Source: Candidatus Woesearchaeota archaeon (lineage in GTDB: Archaea > Nanobdellota > Nanobdellia > SCGC-AAA011-G17 > ARS1403). From it: a stretch of 38,723 nucleotides of DNA. The position numbers and the translations under genes are program-made. The notes under the pieces were generated by a model. The model searched no databases. It was given only the letters and a program-made list of their open reading frames with translations, and had not been told where the DNA came from. Of this stretch, positions 1 to 9,568 are shown piece after piece. Numbering within the stretch: the stretch's first letter is position 1; each line of letters opens with the position of its first letter. The stretch is from NCBI GenBank assembly GCA_018302705.1, contig JAGVZI010000009.1, forward strand, positions 1-38,723, in the 5' to 3' direction.

Positions 1-143
1 AAGAATTCTTTCCTTATTTCTTCTTTCTTCATGAACATCACCAAGATTCATGAAAAAACCCATGAATTTAAGTGGTGACATATGTCATGATACTACACAA
101 ATTGAAAAAAATCGAAGGATTTATATATCCGCTAATTATAAGC

Positions 144-536
144 ATGGATATGGCAAAAAAGAGTGATATAAAAACTGATGCTAACAGAAACCACAATGAA
201 AAGCTTTTGATTGTGACGATTTCTTTGCTAAGCGCCTTGCTGATTTTGAATATAGTTACATTGACTGGGTTCTCGACGAAGTTTACTACTGATTATAGAG
301 TAGTGCAAGGAGAAAGCGCATGCAGCAGAATCGGCGGAGTACTTTTCAGAGAAGGGGTGACTGCAAATCACAACGGGAATAGCGTCATGTTAGAAGCTAC
401 TTCAGAAGACGCTGTTGGTGTAGAAGTCAATGGTCAAAGCAGGTCAGTATTATCCGGTCATGAAGTGTGGATAAACGGCGTGACTGTGAAAAATTTCGCA
501 AGCAATGAAAATGATGCTTGCTTGGTTTTAAGTTAA
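144..536 (+). CDS. Small single-TM hypothetical protein; likely starts at 144, not 72
   Basis: ORF with N-terminal hydrophobic segment (LLIVTISLLSALLILNIVTLTGF); TATA-like tttatata ~25 bp upstream of ATG 144 suggests a leaderless start. Confidence 0.55.
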   Translation: MDMAKKSDIKTDANRNHNEKLLIVTISLLSALLILNIVTLTGFSTKFTTDYRVVQGESACSRIGGVLFREGVTANHNGNSVMLEATSEDAVGVEVNGQSRSVLSGHEVWINGVTVKNFASNENDACLVLS

Positions 537-579
537 TTGTTTTGTTTTTAATTGTTTTTTATTTTCCTTAAAAGAAATA

Positions 580-587
580 TTTATAAA
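580..587 (+). promoter_or_regulatory. TATA box (TTTATAAA) upstream of candidate ncRNA
   Basis: Sits ~25 bp upstream of the structured segment starting ~607. Confidence 0.5.
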
Positions 588-606
588 ACTGCTTTTCTTT
601 AAAATA

Positions 607-696
607 GGTGGTGACTCGGGGTTCTTCCTTTTAGACACCGTTCTAAAGGATGTCCAACTAATAACTTAAACGCCTCGCAGTCACCTCTGAATTTTT
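607..696 (+). ncRNA. Candidate structured ncRNA of unknown family
   Basis: GGTGACT-CGGGG (610-621) pairs with CCTCG-c-AGTCACC (673-685); internal hairpin TCCTTTTAGA/TCTAAAGGA (626-650); TATA upstream; T-run downstream. Confidence 0.5.
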
Positions 697-711
697 AGAA
701 GTAAATTAAAA

Positions 712-1038
712 TTATTCTCTGTAAACCTTAAACAATTTTTTATAAGTAAACACAGCTATCGGCAAAGAAATGATCAGCATCGCAATAGAATCTGCCAATA
801 TTCCTTTAGTTCTGTTATAATCTACTTTGCATTCTTGCTCAGGAATTTTAGATGTTTCCTCGTCAGCTCTTAAAGGCGGCAGCGGCTTGTACTCGCAAGT
901 TTCTACTTTCAGAACATAATTTTTCGTAGCCTCGGATATTCCTCTCGAGGCTGAAACCACCGACATTACTGAAGTAATCAAAAATAAAACAGCGATTGTA
1001 ACTAACAATACTGTCTTGACGATTTTTGACGGATCCAT
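712..1038 (-). CDS. Hypothetical protein with two TM segments
   Basis: ORF; hydrophobic segments at both ends. Confidence 0.55.
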   Translation of the reverse strand: MDPSKIVKTVLLVTIAVLFLITSVMSVVSASRGISEATKNYVLKVETCEYKPLPPLRADEETSKIPEQECKVDYNRTKGILADSIAMLIISLPIAVFTYKKLFKVYRE

Positions 1039-1081
1039 ATCCTGGAATAGATTTTTAATGTTTATTAACTTTTCTAAACTG

Positions 1082-1726
1082 ATGAAAGAAAAATTAAAAG
1101 AGATTTATGACAAACTAGAAAAAGAATATGGAGAACAGAACTGGTGGCCGACAATATCCTCCAATAAGAGATTTGAAATAATTATTGGAGCAATTTTAAC
1201 GCAGAACACTTCTTGGAGCAATGTGGAAAAGGCAATCAAGAATTTAGATAAATTTAATTTTCTAAGAAAGGATGCAATTAGGCAGCTGGGAGAAGAGGAA
1301 TTGGGGCAGCTAATCAAAAGCTCCGGTTACTTTAAGCAGAAAGCCAAAAAACTGAAGAAGATTGTTGAATTTTTAGATTCAAAGAAAGAAATAAACAGGG
1401 AAAATTTATTGCAAGTCTGGGGCATTGGAAATGAAACTGCTGACTCAATTTTATTATATGCATATGATATGCCTGTTTTCGTTATCGATAATTACACCAA
1501 AAGAATTTTTTCTAGAATAGGAATCATTAATGAAGAACTTGAATACGATGAATTGCAGAAAATATTTACAGGAAATTTGAAAAACTATGTTGGATTATAT
1601 AAGGAGTATCATGCTTTGATTGTTAGATTAGGAAAAGAGATTTGTTTGAAAATGAGTCCAAAATGCAGTGGATGCTGCCTAAGAGAAAAATGCAAATATG
1701 AGATTAATAACCGGGATGAGAAATAG
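1082..1726 (+). CDS. Endonuclease III / HhH-GPD DNA glycosylase with 4Fe-4S cluster
   Basis: HhH-GPD region LLQVWGIGNETADSILLYAYDMPVFVIDNYTKRI; C-terminal CLKMSPKCSGCCLREKC cysteine cluster; internal ATG at 1082 preferred. Confidence 0.85.
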   Translation: MKEKLKEIYDKLEKEYGEQNWWPTISSNKRFEIIIGAILTQNTSWSNVEKAIKNLDKFNFLRKDAIRQLGEEELGQLIKSSGYFKQKAKKLKKIVEFLDSKKEINRENLLQVWGIGNETADSILLYAYDMPVFVIDNYTKRIFSRIGIINEELEYDELQKIFTGNLKNYVGLYKEYHALIVRLGKEICLKMSPKCSGCCLREKCKYEINNRDEK

Positions 1727-1736
1727 AAGTTAAGAC

Positions 1737-1850
1737 GCCGCGACTGGGATTTGAACCCAGATATCCCGAAGGAAACAGGATTCTTGCATGACCTATAGCA
1801 ATCCCACGCTAGCACACTAACTGCGCAATACCAGGTTATGCGATCGCGGC
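1737..1850 (-). tRNA. tRNA gene with insertion(s); best reading tRNA-Ser(GCT), class II
   Basis: 7-bp acceptor GCCGCGA/TCGCGGC, T-arm CTGGG-TTCAAAT-CCCAG, GCTA in a possible anticodon loop, TATA-like sequence on minus strand (1874-1883). 114 nt, so longer than a mature tRNA. Confidence 0.6.
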
Positions 1851-1925
1851 TTGAGGATAGCGAGGATATTTTGTTTTATAAATGTTATCAAAAGTTTTAA
1901 AAGGAAGGAATTGAAATAAAAGTTC

Positions 1926-2091
1926 AGCGCGGTAGAACAGTTAGGAGTGTTCGTTGAATTGTTGATGTGAAAATACTAGATGCGAAAGGCCCATAAATAA
2001 TGGGAAATCACTCCTGTGTTTTGGACACCCAAAAGTTATCAGATAATCTGATTCTGGTTAAAGGTCGCTGGTTCAAATCCAGCCCGCGCTA
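1926..2091 (+). tRNA. tRNA gene with ~90-nt intron; anticodon uncertain (possibly GTT)
   Basis: Acceptor AGCGCGG/CCGCGCT, D-arm GAAC-AGTTAGGAGT-GTTC, T-arm GCTGG-TTCAAAT-CCAGC; TTTTAAAA at 1895-1902; intervening ~90 nt in the anticodon region. Confidence 0.65.
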
Positions 2092-2151
2092 TTCTGAATT
2101 TTTATTTTTATTATCGTCAGTTTTATATAATCCTAAATCAAAACTAAATCG

Positions 2152-2706
2152 ATGAGAATAACAACATCAAGAAAAGAAATAATAGATATAACAAAAGCTT
2201 GGCTTGCCATTACTGTTGCATTTGCAATCGTTTTAAGGAGCGGCATTGGAATTCTTGAATCGCTACTTGTTTCAGCAATTGCAGTCGGCTTGGGATTTTT
2301 GCTGCATGAGCTCGGCCATAAAATTGTTGCTCAATACTATCGCTGTTTTGCAGAATTCAGGAGCTTTGATTCCATGTTGCTACTTGCGATTGCAATGAGC
2401 TTTTTTGGATTCGTGTTTGCTGCTCCCGGCGCTGTAATGATCCATGGATATGTTAACAGAGAAAGGAACGGGAAAATTTCAATTGCTGGCCCCTCTATTA
2501 ATATTGCCTTGGCTTTAATTTTTCTTTTTTTAACTTTTATATTCGGGAGCAACATTGTTTTATTATACGGATTCAGGATAAATGTCTGGCTTGCTTTGTT
2601 TAACTTGATCCCGTTTGGAAACTTTGATGGAAGCAAGATCTTTAGATGGAATAAAAAAATATATTGGATATTTGCAGCTTTATGCATCGGGCTGTTTTTA
2701 ATATAA
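2152..2706 (+). CDS. Site-2 protease-like (M50) membrane metalloprotease
   Basis: HELGH motif in hydrophobic context (LLHELGHKIVAQYY), multiple TM segments, C-terminal NLIPFGNFDGSKI. Confidence 0.8.
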   Translation: MRITTSRKEIIDITKAWLAITVAFAIVLRSGIGILESLLVSAIAVGLGFLLHELGHKIVAQYYRCFAEFRSFDSMLLLAIAMSFFGFVFAAPGAVMIHGYVNRERNGKISIAGPSINIALALIFLFLTFIFGSNIVLLYGFRINVWLALFNLIPFGNFDGSKIFRWNKKIYWIFAALCIGLFLI

Positions 2707-2754
2707 TGATAGATAAGCACAAGATTTAAAAATTAGAGGCGCTGATTATTTATT

Positions 2755-4155
2755 ATGAAAATTGAGGTGAATATAGAAAGATTATTGCTGCTATTTACTT
2801 TTTTTATTTTAATTAATTCTGCAGCAGCGCAAGAAGAAATTGGGGAAGCTGAACTGACAGATGAAGATAGCGGCATTACTCCTGATTCATTTTTATGGGG
2901 ACTGGACAAATCTATAGATAGGCTATCTCTGCTACTGACTTTTGACGATGGGAAAAAAGCAAGAAAGGGATTGAAGATTGCGAGAGAAAGGCTGCTTGAA
3001 GTCAAGGCCATGGCAGAGGAGAATAAACTTGAGCACGCTGAAAAAGCTAAAGAAGAGCATGGGAATATCCTGGATAGAGTAAAACAAAATATTGAAAACA
3101 TTAAGAAAGATAATTCTGAAGACGAGATTAAGGAAGTGATTGAAATTGAGAACGAAGTTGAGATGTATGATGACGAGGTTGAGCAGACTTTTGACGAGTT
3201 AAAAATTAGGATCGAGGTTAGAGGGGATATTACTGAGGAGCAAAGAGAGATGATCAATTCTATATTAAACAGCTTGAAGGGACAAACTGGAGACGTTGAA
3301 ATAAGTGTTAAAAATAAAAAGGACAGGACAAAAACAAGAATAAAGGAAGAGACTGGAAAAGATGATGCTGAAATAGAGGAAGATATTGAAGATATTGAAG
3401 AAAGCGCTGATGTAAAAGGGAGAGAAGGGTTAGAGAAGGCCCTGGAATTAAGAATCGAGCATGTTAAAAGAGAGATTGAAAAATCTGAAAGCTATCTTGA
3501 AGAGCGCAACAGGGAGGAGCTTAAAAAACATCTTGAACTAGCGAGGGAAATTCTTGATGAGGCTGCTAATGCTATCGACAAGAATGAGGTTGAGCATGCT
3601 AAGGAATTAATCCTGAGGGCATTGAAATTGGCTGTTTCTGTCAGAGGGGAAGATTCAAAAGTAAAACTGGAAGCTAAGAAAGAAAAATTTAAAGAAATAA
3701 TAGAAAAGAAAGATGTTGCTGAGGAAAGAAAAGAGCTACTAAAGCGAGAGAGAGAAGAATTAAAAGAAAATGAAGATGAAGACAGAGAGGAAGAGGAGAT
3801 AGATGAAGGAGCTTATTTCACTGAAAAAATGGAAAATGAAGTGATAAACAAAAAAGGAAGACCTATTGAAGGATTTACCCCTTCGATGTTTTTAGATGTA
3901 TTTCCAAAACTTGAAAAGAAAGACTTTCATAATGTTGAGGCATTTGGCGGCATATATCATTATACTGAGGGTGAATTAAAGTTTGAAATGTCACCTGACA
4001 GATTTTCAGAAGGAGGCGGCATTATGGTTAGCTCTGCAGATGGAACTATTGGAGAAGAAGATATGGAAAAGTTATTGGAGAGCTTATCACAAAAATTTGG
4101 TATTAGAATAAATGGGAAGGGATCAGTAGATAGTGTTATGGAAAATTTAAGATGA
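2755..4155 (+). CDS. Secreted DUF5667-like coiled-coil protein
   Basis: Signal peptide then PDSFLWGLDKSIDRLSLLLTFDDGKKARKGLKIARERLLEVKAMAE, typical of DUF5667; long charged helices. Confidence 0.65.
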   Translation: MKIEVNIERLLLLFTFFILINSAAAQEEIGEAELTDEDSGITPDSFLWGLDKSIDRLSLLLTFDDGKKARKGLKIARERLLEVKAMAEENKLEHAEKAKEEHGNILDRVKQNIENIKKDNSEDEIKEVIEIENEVEMYDDEVEQTFDELKIRIEVRGDITEEQREMINSILNSLKGQTGDVEISVKNKKDRTKTRIKEETGKDDAEIEEDIEDIEESADVKGREGLEKALELRIEHVKREIEKSESYLEERNREELKKHLELAREILDEAANAIDKNEVEHAKELILRALKLAVSVRGEDSKVKLEAKKEKFKEIIEKKDVAEERKELLKREREELKENEDEDREEEEIDEGAYFTEKMENEVINKKGRPIEGFTPSMFLDVFPKLEKKDFHNVEAFGGIYHYTEGELKFEMSPDRFSEGGGIMVSSADGTIGEEDMEKLLESLSQKFGIRINGKGSVDSVMENLR

Positions 4156-4355
4156 GGAAGTGGAGCTTAATGAAAAGACTGGTTAAAAAAATTATTACCA
4201 AGATTGGCAAAAACAAAGCAAGGTCCCTGAAGAAAAAAAGGAATTCCTTTCTGAAAGAAGAGTATTTTATATGCAGAGTCTGCAAGCAGGTATTACCAGC
4301 AGAGGAGATGGATGTTAAAGACAAGAGTGTTTGCAGAGAATGCTGCAGATCTTAA
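4152..4355 (+). CDS. Small zinc-ribbon-like protein
   Basis: CRVCKQ...CRECC; ATGA overlap with upstream stop. Confidence 0.5.
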   Translation: MRKWSLMKRLVKKIITKIGKNKARSLKKKRNSFLKEEYFICRVCKQVLPAEEMDVKDKSVCRECCRS

Positions 4356-4425
4356 AAAATAAAATAAATATTCTTTGCTGGAGGAGGATAAGATTTATAT
4401 ATCTTTCCTATTTTAAAGTGATAAA

Positions 4426-5220
4426 ATGGTTAGCAGTGGTTATTTTTGGCTTGAAATAGGCTCTTTACTATTATTAATAACGGCGTTTGTTATTTTGCTG
4501 AATGCGAAGAAAAGAGACATAACTAATTTTCTGAGAGATAAATTAACAAGCATATTCTTGCTGGTTGTTGTATTCTTAATTGTTTTCATTATAGGATTTT
4601 TTATCTCTGCCTTGTCTGTACTCGCCTTTTTAGTCAGCTTTGTTTTGCTCTTAACTGGGTTTGTGGTTAGTAGAAGTGTCGAGATAAGGAGGGGGATCAG
4701 GCTTTTCAAGAGCAAGCTTGAAGAGGAGAGTATAAATCCAAAGGTTGATGAGATAAAAAAGGAAAGAAACGATGTTGAAAAAGAGAGGAGCCAGATTGAA
4801 AAAGAAAGAAGCAAAGTAGAGGAATTTAGATTAAGGCTGGAGAGCGAGAAGAAAGCTATTGAGAGCAAAACAAGAGAACTAAATGAAATCGAGAAGAAAA
4901 TTAAAGAGGGCGAGAAGGAATTCAAGAAAAAGCAGGATGAGCTGCAGTTTGAGAATGAGAAGCTTGAAAGAGAGAAGCAGAAGATGAAGGAAAGAGAAGA
5001 CAAATTAAATGAGGAGCTGAGAAAAATTGACGAGAGAAAAAGGAGTTCTGAGAAATTAAAGGATGAAGCGAAAGCAGCTGAATTAAAAATAAGCGAAGAT
5101 AAAAGGAAGCTGCTGGAAGAGAAAAGAACTTTTGAATCTGAAAAAAAGAAATTCAGCAAGGAAAAGAAAGTCAAAGCCTTGCCAAGAAAAAAAGCTCCGA
5201 AAACAAAAAAGAAAAGGTAA
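4426..5220 (+). CDS. Membrane-anchored coiled-coil protein
   Basis: N-terminal TM segments followed by long EK-rich coiled coil. Confidence 0.6.
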   Translation: MVSSGYFWLEIGSLLLLITAFVILLNAKKRDITNFLRDKLTSIFLLVVVFLIVFIIGFFISALSVLAFLVSFVLLLTGFVVSRSVEIRRGIRLFKSKLEEESINPKVDEIKKERNDVEKERSQIEKERSKVEEFRLRLESEKKAIESKTRELNEIEKKIKEGEKEFKKKQDELQFENEKLEREKQKMKEREDKLNEELRKIDERKRSSEKLKDEAKAAELKISEDKRKLLEEKRTFESEKKKFSKEKKVKALPRKKAPKTKKKR

Positions 5221-5261
5221 ATTTTAAATTATAAATCCAAATTTTTTTAACTTGAAGCTCG

Positions 5262-5666
5262 TTAAAATCCTAACTCTTTATCTAATTTTCTGCTTATCTT
5301 TTCCATCTCTTCCATGAATTCATTCATCTCCTCTTTCAATCTTGATATCATCGAGCTTATATTGGAATCGATTAATTCAAATTCATGATCCTTCTCAATT
5401 ACTATGTTTGATCCGGCTAGTTTGTCTAAGTGATGCAATACAGTAGCTCTTGAAAGATGCGACTTATCAGCTAAATCTTGAGAATTCATCAGCTCATTTT
5501 CTTTCTTCGCTTTTATTAATTCTATAAAGATCCTATGGCAAGACTTTTCCTTATCCCGCTCATTAAACAAGCCGAGTGCTTGAGAAATCCAATATAATTC
5601 TTCATTAGTATTTGATTCTGAAATCGGTTCTATAGGCCCTATGTTTAAGATTATTTTTCTAGCCAT
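5262..5666 (-). CDS. Winged-helix/HTH transcriptional regulator
   Basis: HTH SQDLADKSHLSRATVLHHLDKLAGSNIVIEKDHEFELI; divergent from grpE. Confidence 0.7.
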   Translation of the reverse strand: MARKIILNIGPIEPISESNTNEELYWISQALGLFNERDKEKSCHRIFIELIKAKKENELMNSQDLADKSHLSRATVLHHLDKLAGSNIVIEKDHEFELIDSNISSMISRLKEEMNEFMEEMEKISRKLDKELGF

Positions 5667-5689
5667 GCTTATTCTAGAATATAGAAATG

Positions 5690-5718
5690 TTTATAAATAT
5701 GTTGATGTCTGTTCAACA
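5690..5718. promoter_or_regulatory. Palindromic TATA-like element and inverted-repeat operator candidate
   Basis: TTTATAAAT at 5690-5698 followed by TGTTGA-tgtctgt-TCAACA at 5700-5718. Confidence 0.5.
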
Positions 5719-5748
5719 AATAGGGGGGTTGAGATTAGATAAATTAAG

Positions 5749-6204
5749 ATGAAAGAAGATTCTAAAATTAAAGAAAAAATCGAAATCATTGATGAATTAG
5801 AAGAAGGAAAAGAAGAAAGCAAGGAAAAAAATTTTCTTGAAGACCTTCAGAGGGTTCAGGCTGATTTTGAAAACTACATTAAACGTGTTGATAAAGAAAA
5901 AGATAGGATAAAAGAGATTGCAAAAGCTGAATTGCTGTTAAAATTGATTAGCATAAAGGATGATTTTGACAAGGCTGTTGATATTAACAATGAAGGTGTT
6001 AAAATAATACATAACAATTTCAAAAAATTTCTAGAAGAAGAAGGTGTGAAAGAAATCAAATCTCTTGGAGAAGAATTTAATCATAATCTTCACGAAGTTA
6101 TTAAAAAAAACGGAGATGGAAAGATAACTGAAGAAGTTCAGAAAGGCTACATGTTGAATGATAAAATATTAAGAATCGCAAAAGTCATAATTGGAGGTAA
6201 ATAA
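5749..6204 (+). CDS. grpE: Nucleotide exchange factor GrpE
   Basis: GrpE-like coiled coil, [19 protein letters not shown] and C-terminal [20 protein letters not shown]; directly upstream of dnaK. Confidence 0.92.
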   Translation: MKEDSKIKEKIEIIDELEEGKEESKEKNFLEDLQRVQADFENYIKRVDKEKDRIKEIAKAELLLKLISIKDDFDKAVDINNEGVKIIHNNFKKFLEEEGVKEIKSLGEEFNHNLHEVIKKNGDGKITEEVQKGYMLNDKILRIAKVIIGGK

Positions 6205-6205
6205 A

Positions 6206-8098
6206 ATGAGTAAAATCGTAGGCATAGATTTAGGTACATCAAACAGCGCTGCTTCTTTTTTAGAGGCTGGAAAGCCAAAAATAATACCAAGTGCTGAAGG
6301 TGCTTCATTGTATGGAAAAGCATTTCCTAGCGTTGTTGCATTTACAAAAAATGGAGAGTTGTTAGTTGGAGAGCCAGCAAAAAGGCAGGCAGTAAGCAAT
6401 CCTGAAGGCACAGTCATAGCTGCTAAAAGGAAAATGGGAACTAGTCATAAGTATGAAATACATGGGAAAACATACACTCCCCAGCAAATCTCTGCTTTTA
6501 TACTGCAGAAAATAAAAAAAGATGCTGAAGAGTTTTTAGGAGAGAAGATAGAGAAGGCAGTCATTACTGTTCCTGCTTATTTCAATGATGATCAAAGACA
6601 GGCTACAAAAGATGCAGGCAAAATAGCAGGACTTGAAGTAGTAAGAATTGTCAACGAGCCAACTGCAGCTTCTCTTGCCTATGGTTTAGATAAAAAAGAC
6701 AAAGAGCAGAAAATTTTAGTTTTTGATTTTGGAGGTGGAACTTTAGATGTTACAATAATGGAACTTGGAGATGGGGTTTTCGAAGTCAAGTCAACATCAG
6801 GCGATACTCAATTAGGCGGAACAGATATGGATGAAGCTATTATTCGGCATTTGTTGCAAAAAGTTAAAAGAGAAAATGGGGTTGATTTGGAGGATGATTC
6901 TATTGCAATCCAAAGAATAAGGGAAGCAGCTGAAAAAGCAAAAATAGAATTAAGCACTGTTCTGGAAACAGACATACAGCTTCCTTATTTAAGCTCAGCT
7001 TCAAACAGGCCACTGCATTTCACCACAAAATTAACAAGGGCAGAGTTGGAGAATTTAGTAAGAAGTTTAATTGACAGGTGCAAAAAGCCAGTTGATCAAG
7101 CCTTAAGTGATGCAAAGCTAAAGAAAGAGAATATAGACAAGGTAATCCTCGTAGGAGGGCCTACAAGAATGCCGGTAATCCAAAAATTCATCGAGGACTA
7201 CATTGGAAAAAAACCAGAGCGCGGCATTGACCCTATGGAATGTGTTGCGCAAGGCGCTGCAATCCAGGCAGGTGTCTTGTCAGGAGAAGTAAAAGATGTT
7301 TTGTTATTGGACGTAACTCCTTTAACTCTTGGAATTGAAACTCTTGGCGGTATAAGAACTCCTTTGATCCAGAGAAATACTACAATCCCATCAAAGAAAA
7401 CTCAGATATTTTCAACAGCTGCAGACAGCCAGCCAAGTGTGGAAATAAATGTCTTGCAGGGAGAGAGGGAGATGGCTACTGATAATAAAAGCCTTGGAAG
7501 ATTTATCCTATCAGGAATACCGCCTGCTCCTCGTGGAATCCCACAGATTGAAGTTGCTTTTGACATAGATGCAAATGGAATCCTGGATGTTTCTGCTAAA
7601 GATTTAGGGACTGGAAAAAGGCAGAGCATAAAGATTACAGCGTCACAAAAGCTCGACGAGAAAGAAGTTGAGACTATGAGGAAAGAGGCTGAAAGATTTG
7701 CCGAAGAAGACAAGAAAAGAAAGGAAAACATTGAACTGAGAAATAATGCAGAAACAGTTATTTATTCTACTGAGAAAATGCTGCAAGAATACGGGGACAA
7801 AGCAGATCCAGAAACAAAAGAAAAGATAGAAAAATCTATTAAGGATCTGAAGGAAGCTGTTGAAAAAGATGACAGCGATTTAATTAAAAGAGAGCTGGAA
7901 AATGTAAACAAAGTAGCTCAAGAACTTGGGATGAAGATGTACCAAGAGGCTGCGAAGCAACAAACAGAGCAGCAAACAGAGCAGCAAACAGAAAGCAAGA
8001 AGGAGAAGAAAGATGATAATGCAGTTGATGCAGAAATTATTGAGGAAGAAACAGATAAAGGCAGCGGGGATAAAAGAAAGAGGGATAGATCTAAATAA
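6206..8098 (+). CDS. dnaK: Molecular chaperone DnaK (Hsp70)
   Basis: [47 protein letters not shown]; ggaggt RBS before ATG 6206. Confidence 0.98.
   Translation: MSKIVGIDLGTSNSAASFLEAGKPKIIPSAEGASLYGKAFPSVVAFTKNGELLVGEPAKRQAVSNPEGTVIAAKRKMGTSHKYEIHGKTYTPQQISAFILQKIKKDAEEFLGEKIEKAVITVPAYFNDDQRQATKDAGKIAGLEVVRIVNEPTAASLAYGLDKKDKEQKILVFDFGGGTLDVTIMELGDGVFEVKSTSGDTQLGGTDMDEAIIRHLLQKVKRENGVDLEDDSIAIQRIREAAEKAKIELSTVLETDIQLPYLSSASNRPLHFTTKLTRAELENLVRSLIDRCKKPVDQALSDAKLKKENIDKVILVGGPTRMPVIQKFIEDYIGKKPERGIDPMECVAQGAAIQAGVLSGEVKDVLLLDVTPLTLGIETLGGIRTPLIQRNTTIPSKKTQIFSTAADSQPSVEINVLQGEREMATDNKSLGRFILSGIPPAPRGIPQIEVAFDIDANGILDVSAKDLGTGKRQSIKITASQKLDEKEVETMRKEAERFAEEDKKRKENIELRNNAETVIYSTEKMLQEYGDKADPETKEKIEKSIKDLKEAVEKDDSDLIKRELENVNKVAQELGMKMYQEAAKQQTEQQTEQQTESKKEKKDDNAVDAEIIEEETDKGSGDKRKRDRSK
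7958..7993 (+). repeat. 12-bp tandem repeat (CAGCAAACAGAG-like x3) in dnaK 3' region
   Basis: Encodes [12 protein letters not shown]. Confidence 0.9.
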
Positions 8099-8345
8099 TC
8101 TTTATGATCTGCTAGAATCTGAATTGCCCCTTTTTATCGACGGTAATCTATTACACAGATTGCGTACATGCAAAGAAAGGCACTCTACTAATAGAGGAAG
8201 AAATGGTGTTAGATTTGAAGATGAAAATTATGACCCTGATGCAGTCCGTCTTTATGTAGAATACATGGAACCTCTTCTGCCAGGCAGAGATTATGATGAT
8301 AGAAAAAGAGTTGCTCTTCATTTTCTTTATAGAGGAAGGTCATGA
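8013..8345 (+). CDS. Small hypothetical protein between dnaK and dnaJ; real start uncertain
   Basis: Open frame through the whole dnaK-dnaJ gap, ending in ATGA overlap with dnaJ start; the only ATGs lie inside dnaK. Confidence 0.45.
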   Translation: MIMQLMQKLLRKKQIKAAGIKERGIDLNNLYDLLESELPLFIDGNLLHRLRTCKERHSTNRGRNGVRFEDENYDPDAVRLYVEYMEPLLPGRDYDDRKRVALHFLYRGRS

Positions 8346-9439
8346 CAAAAAGAGATTATTATGAAATTCTCGGGGTGAGTAAAAATTCAGGCAGAGATGA
8401 GATTAAAAGAGCCTACAAGAAACTGGCATTGCAATATCATCCTGACAAGGGAGGCGATGCAGAAAAGTTCAAGGAGATCTCTGAAGCTTACGCTGTTTTA
8501 AGCGACGACAATAAAAAAAGCCAGTATGACCAATTTGGGCATGCAGGCTTTGACCAGAGATTCTCGCAGGAAGATATTTTTAGGAATGCAGACTTTTCAA
8601 GCATCTTCGATGAAATATTTGGAAATTCGGGATTCAGCTTTGGCGGAAATATTTTTGACACATTTTTTGGCAGGCAGAGATACAGGGGAGAAGAAAGGGG
8701 AGATGATTTAAGCCATGAAATCTCAATAGAATTTGAAGACGCAGTAAATGGAATTGAAAAAGAAATTAAAATCCCGGTCACAGAAGCATGCAATGCTTGC
8801 AGGGGATCGGGAGCAGAGAATGATGACTTTGAAACCTGCAGCGAGTGCAATGGCATTGGCCAAGTAAGAAAAACAAAAAGGACAGTATTCGGGGTTTTTT
8901 CTTCAATAAGCGTTTGCAGTGAGTGCGAAGGCGAGGGGCATATAATAAAAAACAAATGCAGAGAATGCAAGGGAGCAGGCACTATTTCAGAAATGAGGAA
9001 GCTGAAAATAAAAATTCCTGCTGGCATTGATAATGGCAACCAAATAAGATTAAAAGGAAAAGGTAATGCAAACATAAAAGGAAAAAACCCGGGGGATTTA
9101 TACGTCATTGTCAAAGTAAAAAGCCATGAATTTTTCAGAAGAGACGGCTATGATCTTCATCTTGAAACTCCAATTAGCTTCTATCTAGCCGCTGCAGGAG
9201 GAGAAATTAAAGTCCCCATATTGAATGGAAGTGCAACGTTAAAAATCCCAAGCGGGACAAAAAGCGGAACAGTATTCAGGCTTAAAGAAAAAGGAATTAA
9301 GTATCTTAACGAAGATGAAATTGGAGACGAATACGTAAAAGTTGCAATTGAAGTCCCTAAAAGTTTGAACAGCAAACAGAAAAAATTGTTGCAGGAGTTT
9401 GATAGCAGCTTAGAGAAGAAGAGATTTGGATTGTTTTAG
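8342..9439 (+). CDS. dnaJ: Chaperone DnaJ (type I, zinc finger)
   Basis: J domain with HPD; CNACRGSG/CSECNGIG/CSECEGEG/CRECKGAG repeats. Confidence 0.98.
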   Translation: MTKRDYYEILGVSKNSGRDEIKRAYKKLALQYHPDKGGDAEKFKEISEAYAVLSDDNKKSQYDQFGHAGFDQRFSQEDIFRNADFSSIFDEIFGNSGFSFGGNIFDTFFGRQRYRGEERGDDLSHEISIEFEDAVNGIEKEIKIPVTEACNACRGSGAENDDFETCSECNGIGQVRKTKRTVFGVFSSISVCSECEGEGHIIKNKCRECKGAGTISEMRKLKIKIPAGIDNGNQIRLKGKGNANIKGKNPGDLYVIVKVKSHEFFRRDGYDLHLETPISFYLAAAGGEIKVPILNGSATLKIPSGTKSGTVFRLKEKGIKYLNEDEIGDEYVKVAIEVPKSLNSKQKKLLQEFDSSLEKKRFGLF

Positions 9440-9521
9440 CTTTTCAGTTTTGTTAGGATTTTTGAATAATACAGCTCAGTAGAAATCCTCTACAGCTAAT
9501 AGAACGAAGAATTTAAATATT

Positions 9522-9559
9522 AGTTCATTATATGAACTAATTAGTCCACTATATGAACT
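9522..9559 (+). promoter_or_regulatory. Double palindromic operator candidate
   Basis: AGTTCAT-TAT-ATGAACT (9522-9538) and AGTCCAC-TAT-ATGAACT (9543-9559), 21 bp apart, just downstream of TTTAAATA. Confidence 0.7.
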
Positions 9560-9568
9560 GACCTTAAA

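Noticed and set aside
2733-3257. Minus-strand ORF opposite the DUF5667-like gene
   Set aside because: Same low-complexity antisense pattern (Ser/Phe-rich).
4440-5174. Long minus-strand ORF opposite the coiled-coil protein
   Set aside because: Ser/Phe/Leu-rich antisense translation of an EK-rich coiled coil; a shadow ORF.
7958-7993. Tandem repeat in the dnaK 3' end as a regulatory array
   Set aside because: Encodes in-frame QQTE repeats in the usual disordered DnaK tail.
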